From positions 1-33,963 of the forward strand of contig JAQXIW010000059.1 of the NCBI GenBank assembly GCA_029007985.1: DNA of 33,963 bases. The letters are read 5' to 3'. Below, one piece after another: positions 22,794-32,142 of this stretch (the first letter of the stretch is position 1; the number at the start of each line of letters is the position of its first letter). The position numbers were made by a program, and so were the translations under genes. The notes beneath the pieces are model-generated. The model was not told where the DNA came from and made no database searches. It saw nothing but the letters and a program-made list of their open reading frames with translations. The DNA comes from Oscillospiraceae bacterium (lineage in GTDB: Bacteria > Bacillota > Clostridia > Oscillospirales > Ruminococcaceae).

Positions 22794-24985
22794 TGAGTGT
22801 ACTCCTCAAGAAAATGCTTTATCCCCGAAAATCTCAATTGCTTTTTGTCGTTTTTTACCATCTCGACAAGAATTTCCTTTTTGCCCACCACCACAAGCAA
22901 TTCTTTCGCTCTTGTAAAAGCAGTGTAGAGAAGATTTCTGTACATAAGCTCCTTCGGAGTATCGCTGATACACAGAATAACCGCCTTGAATTCACTGCCC
23001 TGGCTTTTGTGTACGGTGACAGCCCAGGCATGCTCCAACTGAGGCAGAAACTCTGTCTCGTAAATGTACACCTTGTCGTCAATGCGAACTTTCCGTTCAC
23101 GGTATCTCGGGCTCACATCTATTATTGAACCGATGTCACCGTTAAAAACGCCGGCTTCAACCTCGCCGCTGTCTTTTACATATTCAAGGTCATAGTTGTT
23201 TTTTATCTGCATTACCTTGTCGCCGAGTCGGTAAATAATCCCGTTTAGGACAAATTCCGGCTTGTCCTCCGACGGCGGATTGAGAACCGCCTGTAAAACA
23301 GAATTGAGATTCTGCGTGCCGCCTATTCGCTTTCTCGACGGGCAGAGAATCTGTATATCCTCAGCCGCATTAAACCCGTAGGCCTTCGGCAATCTTTGTT
23401 TTATGAGACCGGCTATGACATCCGGGGCGTCGTCGCCGCACTCAATAAAGAAATAATCCCCCGTTCTGCCCGAAGACTTCGGAATTTCACCCCTGTTTAT
23501 CGCATGGGCGTTCATTACGATATCGCTCTGCCGTGCCTGTCTGAAAATTTCGTTCAGTTCTACACAAGGTATGCGGCCTGAATCAATTAAATCTTTCAAA
23601 ATATTGCCGGGCCCCACCGCAGGCAGCTGATTGCTGTCACCGACAAAAACTATTCTTGCGGAATCCTTTACGGATGTAATAAGCCGGCTGAAAAGCACGA
23701 TATCCACCATTGAAAACTCGTCTATGATGAGCACATCGCATGGAATCGGGTTTTCAGGCCCCCTTTGGAATTTTATATCATTTCTTGTGCCCGGGACAAC
23801 CTCAAGCAGACGGTGAATCGTTTTAGCGTTTTTGCCGGACAGCTCGCTCAATCTTTTTGCGGCTCTGCCTGTCGGGGCGCAAAGCATAACGACATCGCCC
23901 TGCATTTCAAACAGAGAAATAATGCCTTTCACCAAGGTTGTTTTACCCGTGCCCGGCCCGCCGGTGATTATCGAAACCTTGTTATTAGATACCTTTTTCA
24001 GAGCCAATACTTGATTTTCGGCATATTCAATGCCGTACATTAGCTGAATCTCTTTGATTTTTCTGTCTATATCAGGTATTTTTTCCGCTTCTTCGGATAT
24101 GAGATTAGACAGCTTTTGCGCCGAAGTCATTTCGGCGACATACATTTGAGCCGTATACAGATAATCTCTGCCGTCGATTTCTTCAACAAAGAGCTTGCCC
24201 ATATCACAGTTTTCCTCTATGACATTTGCCACTCTCTCCGGCTCAACGCTCAAATATTGGGCAACGGTAGGTATCACTCTGTCGAGAGGCAGACAACAGT
24301 GCCCCTTTTGCATATTGTGATTCATCACATAGAACACGCCGCCTCTGACTCTCCGATCGCTGTCGTACTCAATAAGCAGTCGGTTCGCGATGGCGTCGGC
24401 CTGTTCAAACGGGTAAGAGGTCGGCGGATTGCACAGCACATACGGGTCTTTGTATATAATTTCGGCGCAGGACGGCCCGTAAACACTGTAAAGCGAAATT
24501 GCTTGCCGCGCGTTTATTCCGTATTTTGACAGCTGATATATACAGTCCTGTATTCCGTACAGCTTTTTGAATTCTTCCTGAATGGAAACCGCTTTTTTAT
24601 ATGAAATACCTTTGACCGTCGAAAGCTTTTGAGGGTCGGTCTCTATGACCTGTAAAGTTTCGTCTCCGAATTTGTCAACAATGGCGCGGGCATTTGCAAG
24701 ACCTATGCCCTTGACGGCTCCGCTGGCAAGAAAGACTCTTATCGCGTTTGCCTCGCTCGGCAAAGTCACTTCGTAAGTATCCGCTTTGAACTGAACGCCG
24801 TAGGACGGATGATTTGTATAATTGCCGTAGCACACTATTTCTTCGCCCGGCGCAACGCCGACCATTTCGCCGACAACAATTAGAGGCTCCCCCTCACAGC
24901 TCATGCTGAGGACGGTAAAGCCCGTATCGGTATTTTGATACGAAATATATAAAATTGTACCCTCTACTCTTTCAAGCCCCCGCAT
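22790..24985 (-). CDS. recD2: RecD2-type ATP-dependent DNA helicase
   Basis: 731 residues, the length of RecD2 proteins that work without RecBC. The N-terminal OB-like and tandem HhH part (about 1-290) has GAVKGIGLANARAIVDKFG and TVKGISYKKAV. The motor follows: Walker A IITGGPGTGKTT at about 339-350, PTGRAAKRLSE, Walker B IIDEFSMVD at about 420-428, FVGDSNQLPAVGPGNIL, and HAWAVTVHKSQGSEF with the final TAFTRAKELLVVVG. It is a 5'-3' helicase implicated in replication-fork and mismatch-repair functions. First gene of recD2-comF-mreB. Confidence 0.97.
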   Translation of the reverse strand: MRGLERVEGTILYISYQNTDTGFTVLSMSCEGEPLIVVGEMVGVAPGEEIVCYGNYTNHPSYGVQFKADTYEVTLPSEANAIRVFLASGAVKGIGLANARAIVDKFGDETLQVIETDPQKLSTVKGISYKKAVSIQEEFKKLYGIQDCIYQLSKYGINARQAISLYSVYGPSCAEIIYKDPYVLCNPPTSYPFEQADAIANRLLIEYDSDRRVRGGVFYVMNHNMQKGHCCLPLDRVIPTVAQYLSVEPERVANVIEENCDMGKLFVEEIDGRDYLYTAQMYVAEMTSAQKLSNLISEEAEKIPDIDRKIKEIQLMYGIEYAENQVLALKKVSNNKVSIITGGPGTGKTTLVKGIISLFEMQGDVVMLCAPTGRAAKRLSELSGKNAKTIHRLLEVVPGTRNDIKFQRGPENPIPCDVLIIDEFSMVDIVLFSRLITSVKDSARIVFVGDSNQLPAVGPGNILKDLIDSGRIPCVELNEIFRQARQSDIVMNAHAINRGEIPKSSGRTGDYFFIECGDDAPDVIAGLIKQRLPKAYGFNAAEDIQILCPSRKRIGGTQNLNSVLQAVLNPPSEDKPEFVLNGIIYRLGDKVMQIKNNYDLEYVKDSGEVEAGVFNGDIGSIIDVSPRYRERKVRIDDKVYIYETEFLPQLEHAWAVTVHKSQGSEFKAVILCISDTPKELMYRNLLYTAFTRAKELLVVVGKKEILVEMVKNDKKQLRFSGIKHFLEEYTQ

Positions 24986-25026
24986 ACTGCCCTCATAAAA
25001 TGCAAATGATAAATCTTTATGTATAT

Positions 25027-25055
25027 ATTATAGTTATAAAATTTGATTTTGTAAA
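25027..25055 (-). promoter_or_regulatory. Promoter of the recD2-comF-mreB operon
   Basis: -35 TTTACA (complement of 25050-25055), 17-base spacer, perfect -10 TATAAT (complement of 25027-25032), about 40 bases before the recD2 start and just past the groEL terminator. Confidence 0.65.
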
Positions 25056-25061
25056 CAAAGG

Positions 25062-25096
25062 CAAAAATAAAGCCCCGACTTTAAGTCGGGACCTTA
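25062..25096 (-). terminator. Intrinsic terminator of groESL
   Basis: On the minus strand AGGTCCCGACT / AGTCGGGGCTT pair with a 3-base loop, followed by TTATTTTTGCC. It starts about 10 bases after the groEL stop. Confidence 0.88.
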
Positions 25097-25104
25097 TTAT
25101 AATC

Positions 25105-26730
<1,626 letters not shown>

Positions 26731-26739
26731 TTACCCCTT

Positions 26740-27024
26740 TCATTCTATTACAGCCAAAATATCGTTCTGACCGACAATTGTATATTCCACGCCGTCGATT
26801 TTTACCTGTGTGCCGGCGTATTTTGAAACCAGTACCTTATCTCCGGCTTTAACCGACATAGGCACAAGCTTGCCGTCAACGTATGCGCCTTCGCCTACCG
26901 CGATAACGGTGTGTAAATCCGGTTTTTCGGCGGCCCGTGAAGAAAGAATGAGCCCGCTTTTTGTAGTCACCTCTTTTTCTGCTTCTTTAAGAACGACTTT
27001 GTCAAATAAAGGTTTAATTGTCAT
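26740..27024 (-). CDS. groS: Co-chaperonin GroES (10 kDa)
   Basis: 94 residues: IKPLFDKVVLKEAEKEV, the mobile loop TTKSGLILSSRAAEKP, and the closing strand VDGVEYTIVGQNDILAVIE. The start is the ATG at 27024; the in-frame ATG 15 bases upstream overlaps the GGGAGG ribosome-binding site and so is not the start. Co-transcribed with groEL from a promoter carrying CIRCE. Confidence 0.98.
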   Translation of the reverse strand: MTIKPLFDKVVLKEAEKEVTTKSGLILSSRAAEKPDLHTVIAVGEGAYVDGKLVPMSVKAGDKVLVSKYAGTQVKIDGVEYTIVGQNDILAVIE

Positions 27025-27055
27025 ATTATTACCTCCCATGAGTATTAAATAAAAA

Positions 27056-27082
27056 TTAGCAGTCGTAATCTTTGACTGCTAA
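27056..27082 (-). promoter_or_regulatory. CIRCE operator (HrcA-binding), variant arms
   Basis: TTAGCAGTC-N9-GACTGCTAA. It has the 9-9-9 geometry and all but one base per arm of the consensus TTAGCACTC-N9-GAGTGCTAA. The C-to-G change is present symmetrically in both arms. It starts two bases past the -10, covering the transcription start, so HrcA would block groESL initiation until heat stress. Confidence 0.95.
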
Positions 27083-27084
27083 CA

Positions 27085-27113
27085 ATTATATATCAAATTA
27101 TTCTCAATTTCAA
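27085..27113 (-). promoter_or_regulatory. Promoter of groESL
   Basis: -35 TTGAAA (complement of 27108-27113), 17-base spacer, perfect -10 TATAAT (complement of 27085-27090), directly abutting CIRCE. Confidence 0.85.
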
Positions 27114-27136
27114 TAGTTTTAACAAATCTTTTACAT

Positions 27137-27637
27137 TTAGCCGAATCTTTTTAACGCAGGTATTACAACCGTCAGTGTGGCGCCGGTTATCAGCCCCATG
27201 ACGAGACCGGATATTGACAAAATCGGCAAGTAGTAAAACACAAACCGAGAGCCGAAAATAAATGTCGTACCGAAAAGCTGGCCTATGTTGTGAAACAAAG
27301 CGCCGAAAACGGACAGCGTATAATAGTTGACTTTGTCTTTGAGCAAAAATTTAAGTACGAACATTATCGTTATCGAAAACATACCGCCCATTGTGGCAAG
27401 AAATCCTGCGGTTGCGCCGCGCGTCAGAAAAGCAAAAAGACCTTTCATAACCGTCAGCTCGGCGGCAGAAGCAAAGCCCATGTACACCATACAGTACATA
27501 ACAACTATGTTTGACAATCCAAGCTTTACCCCGGGCGGCAAAGCGAAAATCGGCATTATTAAGCCTTCCACAAATGAAAGTACCATTGCCAATGCAAAAA
27601 GCATTGCAAGAGTTGTCAGTTTTTTAGTCTTATTCAA
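27137..27637 (-). CDS. Gx-transporter family membrane protein (annotated as heptaprenyl diphosphate synthase component I; EetB-like)
   Basis: 166 residues, nearly all membrane: about five helices, with PPGVKLGLSNIVVMYCMVYMG and the glycine-rich GATAGFLATMGGMFSITIM typical of this ECF-S-like family. The old name for the family comes from a quinone-synthesis annotation and is doubtful. Relatives occur beside FMN-binding lipoproteins and NusG-II proteins in flavin-based electron-transfer loci, and an FMN-binding lipoprotein is encoded divergently 226 bases away. The start is a TTG at 27637 with GAGGTAA 8 bases upstream. Possible promoter elements (TTGACA near 27694-27699) have no clear -10. Substrate unknown. 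Confidence 0.8.
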   Translation of the reverse strand: MNKTKKLTTLAMLFALAMVLSFVEGLIMPIFALPPGVKLGLSNIVVMYCMVYMGFASAAELTVMKGLFAFLTRGATAGFLATMGGMFSITIMFVLKFLLKDKVNYYTLSVFGALFHNIGQLFGTTFIFGSRFVFYYLPILSISGLVMGLITGATLTVVIPALKRFG

Positions 27638-27779
27638 AACAATTACCTCAAAATCGTATCAATCACTATATTTTAAATATAATATCGTCAATATGTCAAG
27701 GTTTTGTGTTAATTTGCGCCTCAAAATGAATAATATTGATGATTGAGTAACAATTATATTACAAAAACCCCTTAAAAAA

Positions 27780-27809
27780 TTGACTTTTTTTATTTACCTG
27801 TGCTATATT
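27780..27809 (+). promoter_or_regulatory. Promoter of the FMN-binding lipoprotein
   Basis: -35 TTGACT at 27780-27785, 18-base spacer, -10 TATATT at 27804-27809 preceded by the extended element TGC. Confidence 0.6.
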
Positions 27810-27863
27810 ATATAAGCGTAAACACAAAATTAACACAATTTTAATAATTTGTAAAGGATATAT

Positions 27864-28328
27864 ATGAAAAAACTTTTGACTTTTATGTTTTCTGCGGCTG
27901 TTGCCGTTTTGTTAATGAGCGGTTGCAGCGGCGATATACAGGCTACCCTCAATTCTAAAACTTTGGTAGACGGCGTTTACAGAGCCGAATATTCCGAGTG
28001 CGACGAATACGGCTGGAAGGACTATGTAGAAATAACTGTTTCAGAGGGCGAAATTTCCGAAGTGGTTTTCGACGGTGAAAATGCCGATAAAACAAAGCTC
28101 AAAAGTGAAGATTTGAGCTATGAAAATCAGATGAAGCAATACCGGGGCACCTACCCTGCAAAATACAACAAGGATTTAATAAATCAGTTTATCGAAACCG
28201 GCAAAATTGACGGTGTTGACGTGGTCGCCGGCGCGACCGAATCAACGGACAGATTCAAAACCTTAGTAATTGCCGCAATGGGCAATGCCATAGACGGCGA
28301 CACAGAAACTGTTATAATTGAAAATTAA
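27864..28328 (+). CDS. FMN-binding domain lipoprotein, probably flavinylated
   Basis: 154 residues. A lipoprotein signal (MKKLLTFMFSAAVAVLLMSGC) with lipobox cysteine at 21 means surface anchoring after Lgt action. The rest is one FMN-binding domain: DGVYRAEYSECDEYGWKDYVEITV, then DVVAGATEST at about 119-128. This fits the flavinylation motif Dxx(s/t)GAT recognised by ApbE, with Ala for the Ser/Thr; Thr125 would carry FMN. PplA-like proteins with this domain act in extracellular electron transfer. No apbE gene is in the window. AAAGGA lies upstream of the ATG. Confidence 0.88.
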   Translation: MKKLLTFMFSAAVAVLLMSGCSGDIQATLNSKTLVDGVYRAEYSECDEYGWKDYVEITVSEGEISEVVFDGENADKTKLKSEDLSYENQMKQYRGTYPAKYNKDLINQFIETGKIDGVDVVAGATESTDRFKTLVIAAMGNAIDGDTETVIIEN

Positions 28329-28338
28329 CAATTTATCT

Positions 28339-28379
28339 ATGTGATATTTATTGTATCTATGGTATAATAAATATCACAT
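28339..28379. repeat. Perfect 14-bp inverted repeat upstream of the DUF4358-like gene
   Basis: Arms ATGTGATATTTATT (28339-28352) and AATAAATATCACAT (28366-28379) separated by 13 bases. A TATAAT at 28363-28368 overlaps the right arm, about 32 bases before the next start codon. There is no U-tract on the plus strand, so it is more likely an operator than a terminator. Confidence 0.7.
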
Positions 28380-28399
28380 TATTTGCGAAGGAGATTATT

Positions 28400-28918
28400 A
28401 TGAAAAAATTATTTGCAATAGGTCTTGCAGTATGTATATCGTTGTTTGCCATGACGGCTTGTTCGTCAAAGGATAAAGAGACGTCTTCCGATTCGTCGCC
28501 TGTCTCGGTTTACGATGTCAACGAAATAGCACAGGCTGTAGAAGGCGTTGTCGTTATTGACGACAGCATGGACATCGGCGAAGATTACCTTACATGGCTC
28601 GGCATTCCTACCGATAATGTCACGGCATTCGCCGGCAAATACTGCCGCAGCGGCGACGCGGACTCATTCAATATAGTTCTTGTTGTCGAAGCCGCCGACG
28701 GTACCGTAGACGATGTCAAATCTGCGATTGAGGCAAAAAAAGACGCGATATCAGCCGAGAGCGACCTTTACAGCAAAGAAACCGTCGAAAGACTTGATTC
28801 TTCAATTGTGTACTCAAAAGGCAACTATGTAGTATGGGCCACAAGCGGAGTTACGGACGATATGTCCGCGGCGTATTCAAACATTCAAAAGGCGATTGAA
28901 AATCGGTTTTCAAAATAA
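28400..28918 (+). CDS. DUF4358-like lipoprotein
   Basis: 172 residues. Signal peptide with lipobox cysteine at 21 (LFAMTACSS), a serine-rich linker, then a soluble domain with the pattern of DUF4358: YLTWLGIPTDNV, a strand FNIVLVVEAADGT followed by VDDVKSAIEAKKDAI, and IVYSKGNYVVWATSG. Function unknown; similar lipoproteins lie near MBOAT/DHHW acylation genes in Clostridia, as here. AAGGAG precedes the ATG. It has its own terminator, so it is not strictly co-transcribed with the MBOAT gene. Confidence 0.78.
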   Translation: MKKLFAIGLAVCISLFAMTACSSKDKETSSDSSPVSVYDVNEIAQAVEGVVVIDDSMDIGEDYLTWLGIPTDNVTAFAGKYCRSGDADSFNIVLVVEAADGTVDDVKSAIEAKKDAISAESDLYSKETVERLDSSIVYSKGNYVVWATSGVTDDMSAAYSNIQKAIENRFSK

Positions 28919-28926
28919 TCAATAAC

Positions 28927-28955
28927 AAAGCGGGCAAAACGCCCGCTTTATTTAT
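28927..28955 (+). terminator. Intrinsic terminator after the DUF4358-like gene
   Basis: 9-bp stem AAAGCGGGC-AAAAC-GCCCGCTTT followed by ATTTATAAAATTTT, nine bases past the stop. Confidence 0.9.
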
Positions 28956-28985
28956 AAAATTTTAACTTTTATTCATATAAATTTC

Positions 28986-29014
28986 TTGTGTATATTGTAT
29001 TATAAAGATATAAT
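28986..29014 (+). promoter_or_regulatory. Promoter of the MBOAT-DHHW operon
   Basis: -35 TTGTGT at 28986-28991, 17-base spacer, perfect -10 TATAAT at 29009-29014, about 40 bases ahead of the start. Confidence 0.65.
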
Positions 29015-29055
29015 ATATGGGCAATTATTTTCCGTCTTATTAGGGGGTATACGGT

Positions 29056-30438
29056 TTGGTATTCAGCAGTATATTTTTTGTTTTCAGATTTGTAGTGCTG
29101 TTTTTTGCGCTGTACTACATTATGCCTTACAAATATAAAAATCTTGTAATAACGGTTTTCAGCCTGATATTTTATTCTTGGGGCGAATTCAGATATTTCC
29201 CTATCATGCTGGCGACAATTCTAATTAACTATATATGCTCGCTTATTATAGAAAAAAAGAGAGAAAGCAAAGCCGTTGCGAATGTTTCATTGGCTGTTGC
29301 GGCTGTGTTCTCTCTGGGCATGCTGTTTTTCTTCAAATACGCCGATTTCTTTATCAGAAACATAAATTCCTTTACGGGCTTAAAAATAGGCACAATAGGC
29401 CTTTCACTGCCTCTGGGAATTAGCTTCTACACATTTCAAACTCTGTCCTATACGATAGATGTATGGCGCAATAAAACAGCAGCAGAAAAGAATATAATCA
29501 ATTTTGCGGCGTTCGTCACCATGTTCCCGCAGCTCATTGCCGGCCCTATCGTAAAATATACGGATATCAGCGATAAACTCAACACATATAAGGGCAGATA
29601 CAATTTGCAGGGCATAAACGAAGGCATAAAACTGTTTGTCTTCGGCCTTGCAAAAAAAGTTTTGATTTCAAACAATGTCGGTATGCTGTGGGATGATGTA
29701 CAGGCAATCGGATTTGCGAATGTCTCCACACCTTTGGCTTGGCTTGGCATCGTTGCGTACGCTCTGCACATTTACTTTGACTTTTCCGGCTATTCCCTTA
29801 TGGCGATAGGTATGGGCAAAATGATGGGCTTTGATTTCCCGGACAACTTCAATTTGCCGTATATTTCAAAAAGCATTACTGAATTTTGGCGCAGATGGCA
29901 CATGACCTTGGGCGGTTGGTTCAGAGAATATGTTTACATACCTCTCGGCGGCAACAGAAAAGGCATGGCAAGACAGATATTCAATATGTTTGTCGTATGG
30001 TTTCTGACGGGTTTTTGGCACGGCGCCGAATGGAACTTTATGTTCTGGGGATTGTACTATTTTGCTCTGCTCGTTTTGGAAAAGACCTTCCTGTTAAAAT
30101 TCCTTGAAAAACACCCTGTATTTGCGAGATTTTACACTCTCTTTGCGGTGGTCATCGGCTGGGCGATATTTGCTGTCACGGATTTGTCACGGCTCGGATT
30201 ATTCTTTACAAAGCTGTTTAGCTTCACAGGCGGTGTGAGCGTAGCCTATTACATTAAAAACTACGGTATATCGCTCGTTATAGCAATCCTTTGTTCAACT
30301 TCATTGACGACAAAAATTTACGAAAAAATTAAAGATAACGACGCTGTCATTATCCCTGTTGTAATCGCTCTTTTCGTAATTTGCACAGCCTACATGGTTG
30401 ACTCTACATACAACCCGTTCATCTATTTCAGATTCTAA
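29056..30438 (+). CDS. MBOAT family O-acyltransferase (AlgI-like)
   Basis: 460-residue polytopic membrane protein with the AlgI/DltB layout. Conserved segments are LPLGISFYTFQTLSYTIDVWR, FPQLIAGPIV, FDFSGYSLMAIG, EFWRRWHMTLGGWFREYVYI with PLGGNRKG (His282), and the active-site GFWHGAEWNFMFWGLYY (His322). It should move acyl groups, usually acetyl, across the membrane for an exported polymer. The start is a TTG at 29056, supported by AGGGGG 8 bases upstream and by the MVFSS start usual for the family. The DHHW partner follows after 12 bases. The polymer cannot be identified from this window. Confidence 0.95.
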   Translation: MVFSSIFFVFRFVVLFFALYYIMPYKYKNLVITVFSLIFYSWGEFRYFPIMLATILINYICSLIIEKKRESKAVANVSLAVAAVFSLGMLFFFKYADFFIRNINSFTGLKIGTIGLSLPLGISFYTFQTLSYTIDVWRNKTAAEKNIINFAAFVTMFPQLIAGPIVKYTDISDKLNTYKGRYNLQGINEGIKLFVFGLAKKVLISNNVGMLWDDVQAIGFANVSTPLAWLGIVAYALHIYFDFSGYSLMAIGMGKMMGFDFPDNFNLPYISKSITEFWRRWHMTLGGWFREYVYIPLGGNRKGMARQIFNMFVVWFLTGFWHGAEWNFMFWGLYYFALLVLEKTFLLKFLEKHPVFARFYTLFAVVIGWAIFAVTDLSRLGLFFTKLFSFTGGVSVAYYIKNYGISLVIAILCSTSLTTKIYEKIKDNDAVIIPVVIALFVICTAYMVDSTYNPFIYFRF

Positions 30439-30450
30439 GGAGGGAACAAA

Positions 30451-31554
30451 ATGAAAGATATGAAAAAATATCCGCTTGTTATTGTGTTTTTCACCGTTCT
30501 CTTTGCTCTGAGCGTTTTTGACCTGTTCAGCCCGGTAAAAACATATTCCGAGCTTGAAAACAGAGACCTTGCCGAATTCCCAACTTTCAGCGTAAAAGGT
30601 CTGTTAAACGGCAAATATATGTCGGGAATAGAAAAATTCACAGAAGATCATTTTATCGCAAGAGACGCTTGGATTTCTCTTAAAAGCGTGTCGGAAAAGG
30701 CGCTGGGCAAAAAGGAAAACAACGGCGTTGTTTACGGCAAAGACGGATATCTGTTTACAAAAAGCGAATCAAAGGATTATTCTCAATTTGAAAAGAATAT
30801 ATCCGCAATAAATAAATTTATGGACAGACACAGCGACAGAATCGTATCTCTGCTGCTCGCCCCTACCGCGCCGGGTGTTATGACAGACAAGGTGTATAAA
30901 GACAGCCCGGTAATTGACACGGAGTACATGCTGAATTACGCCAGAGATAACATTACAAACGGCAAATTTATAGATGTTTTAGATGTATTGAAATCTCATT
31001 CCGATGAATACATTTATTATAAAACCGATCACCATTGGACCACTCTCGGCGCGTATTATGCCTATGAGCAATACATGTATGATACCGGCAACAAGTATAT
31101 GACTTTGGATGGCTTTGATTTTGTGGATGTGAGCGACTTTTTGGGCACTCACTATTCAAAATCAAAAAATTACGATGTTGTGCCGGATACGCTTTCTTAT
31201 ATTGAATGTGACGCCGATATAACCGTCGGCGAAGAAACTTTGCCGATATACGACAAATCAAAACTCGAAACAAGAGATAAATACGCCATGTTTTTGCGCG
31301 GCAACAACGGTTTGGCTGCCGTTAAAGGTAACGGCAACGGTAAAATACTTATAATAAAAGACAGCTATGCAAACTGCTTTGTACCGTTTACAGTCGGGGA
31401 TTACGAAGAAATCGACATCATTGATTTGAGATATCTCACAATGGGTCTGGACTCGTACATTGCGGAAAAAGACTTTGACGAAATACTCTTTTTGTATAAT
31501 TGTGAGACAATACTCACAGACCAAAACATCCCGAAAGCGAATATGTTTAATTAA
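30451..31554 (+). CDS. DHHW family protein, AlgX/AlgJ-like SGNH acetyltransferase
   Basis: 367 residues: an N-terminal signal anchor (about 7-25), then an SGNH-hydrolase-like domain. The motif DHHW at 193-196 (YYKTDHHWTTLGAYYAYE) matches the Asp-x-His of AlgX, so Asp193 and His195 are candidate catalytic residues. Ser305 in ILIIKDSYANCF is the likely nucleophile. It would take acetyl from the MBOAT protein and place it on an extracellular glycan. AAGGAGGG lies 6 bases before the first ATG. Last gene of the two-gene operon. Confidence 0.9.
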   Translation: MKDMKKYPLVIVFFTVLFALSVFDLFSPVKTYSELENRDLAEFPTFSVKGLLNGKYMSGIEKFTEDHFIARDAWISLKSVSEKALGKKENNGVVYGKDGYLFTKSESKDYSQFEKNISAINKFMDRHSDRIVSLLLAPTAPGVMTDKVYKDSPVIDTEYMLNYARDNITNGKFIDVLDVLKSHSDEYIYYKTDHHWTTLGAYYAYEQYMYDTGNKYMTLDGFDFVDVSDFLGTHYSKSKNYDVVPDTLSYIECDADITVGEETLPIYDKSKLETRDKYAMFLRGNNGLAAVKGNGNGKILIIKDSYANCFVPFTVGDYEEIDIIDLRYLTMGLDSYIAEKDFDEILFLYNCETILTDQNIPKANMFN

Positions 31555-31585
31555 ATAATGCATTGTCACAAATTGTTCCGACAGT

Positions 31586-31640
31586 AAAAAACGCCCTCCG
31601 TTTGCGGCTTCTGTTCCACAAACGGAGGGCTGTTTCTATA
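31586..31640. terminator. Bidirectional terminator between converging genes
   Basis: Perfect 12-bp stem GCCCTCCGTTTG / CAAACGGAGGGC with a 14-base loop at 31593-31630. The minus strand continues GTTTTTTACTG, a good tail for the glutaredoxin gene, and the plus strand continues TGTTTCTATAACTG. Confidence 0.85.
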
Positions 31641-31684
31641 ACTGTTTTAACAAAGTGTTTAGCTTTATTAAAGGATATTTTTAA

Positions 31685-31954
31685 TCACTTTTCAGCGGCG
31701 AATCTGGAAATTACATCCTCTATGTTTCTTGTCATTGTACCGTCTTCAAATTCAAATGTCGGGAAACCGACGCTTCTTGTTCCTCTTGATTTCTCAAAAA
31801 GAGGATTTGTGTCGCGAGTGAGTACCCAATCAGCCAAAAGGTTGATTGAGCCTGTGACATTGATAAATGCCGGTGAGATGCCGTTTTGAGACAATGTCTC
31901 CAATGCGTGAAGTGTATCCGGGCAAAGGTTTGAGCCATAAACTTTTACTGTCAT
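31685..31954 (-). CDS. Glutaredoxin-related protein with CPDT motif
   Basis: 89-residue thioredoxin-fold protein. The first strand KVYGSN leads to CPDT (Cys11), a single-cysteine variant of CPYC, and the cis-proline loop is GFPTFEFEDG. With only one active-site cysteine it may act by a monothiol mechanism or reduce mixed disulfides. AGGAGG lies ahead of the ATG. Single gene with a converging terminator. Confidence 0.85.
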   Translation of the reverse strand: MTVKVYGSNLCPDTLHALETLSQNGISPAFINVTGSINLLADWVLTRDTNPLFEKSRGTRSVGFPTFEFEDGTMTRNIEDVISRFAAEK

Positions 31955-32142
31955 TTTTTGTTCCTCCTGAAATTAAACCGTTTTTGGAAAGAGCAGAAAA
32001 TCATTTGTGCACATTTTTTATCTCTTCTCTTTATGACAGCAGTATATCATTTTATTGTTTATCCGGAAGTGACCAAGTCACATTGCACAAATATTTTTAT
32101 GAAATTTATCAAAAAATACAATTCAGTAAACAATATTGCTGT

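Noticed and set aside
27025-27039. Longer groES start giving MGGNN at the N-terminus
   Set aside because: Those codons are the GGGAGG ribosome-binding site of the true start at 27024.
32069-32081. Palindrome GTGAC-CAA-GTCAC as an operator of the glutaredoxin gene
   Set aside because: No convincing -35 can be paired with the possible -10 TATACT near it, so the position relative to a promoter is unclear.
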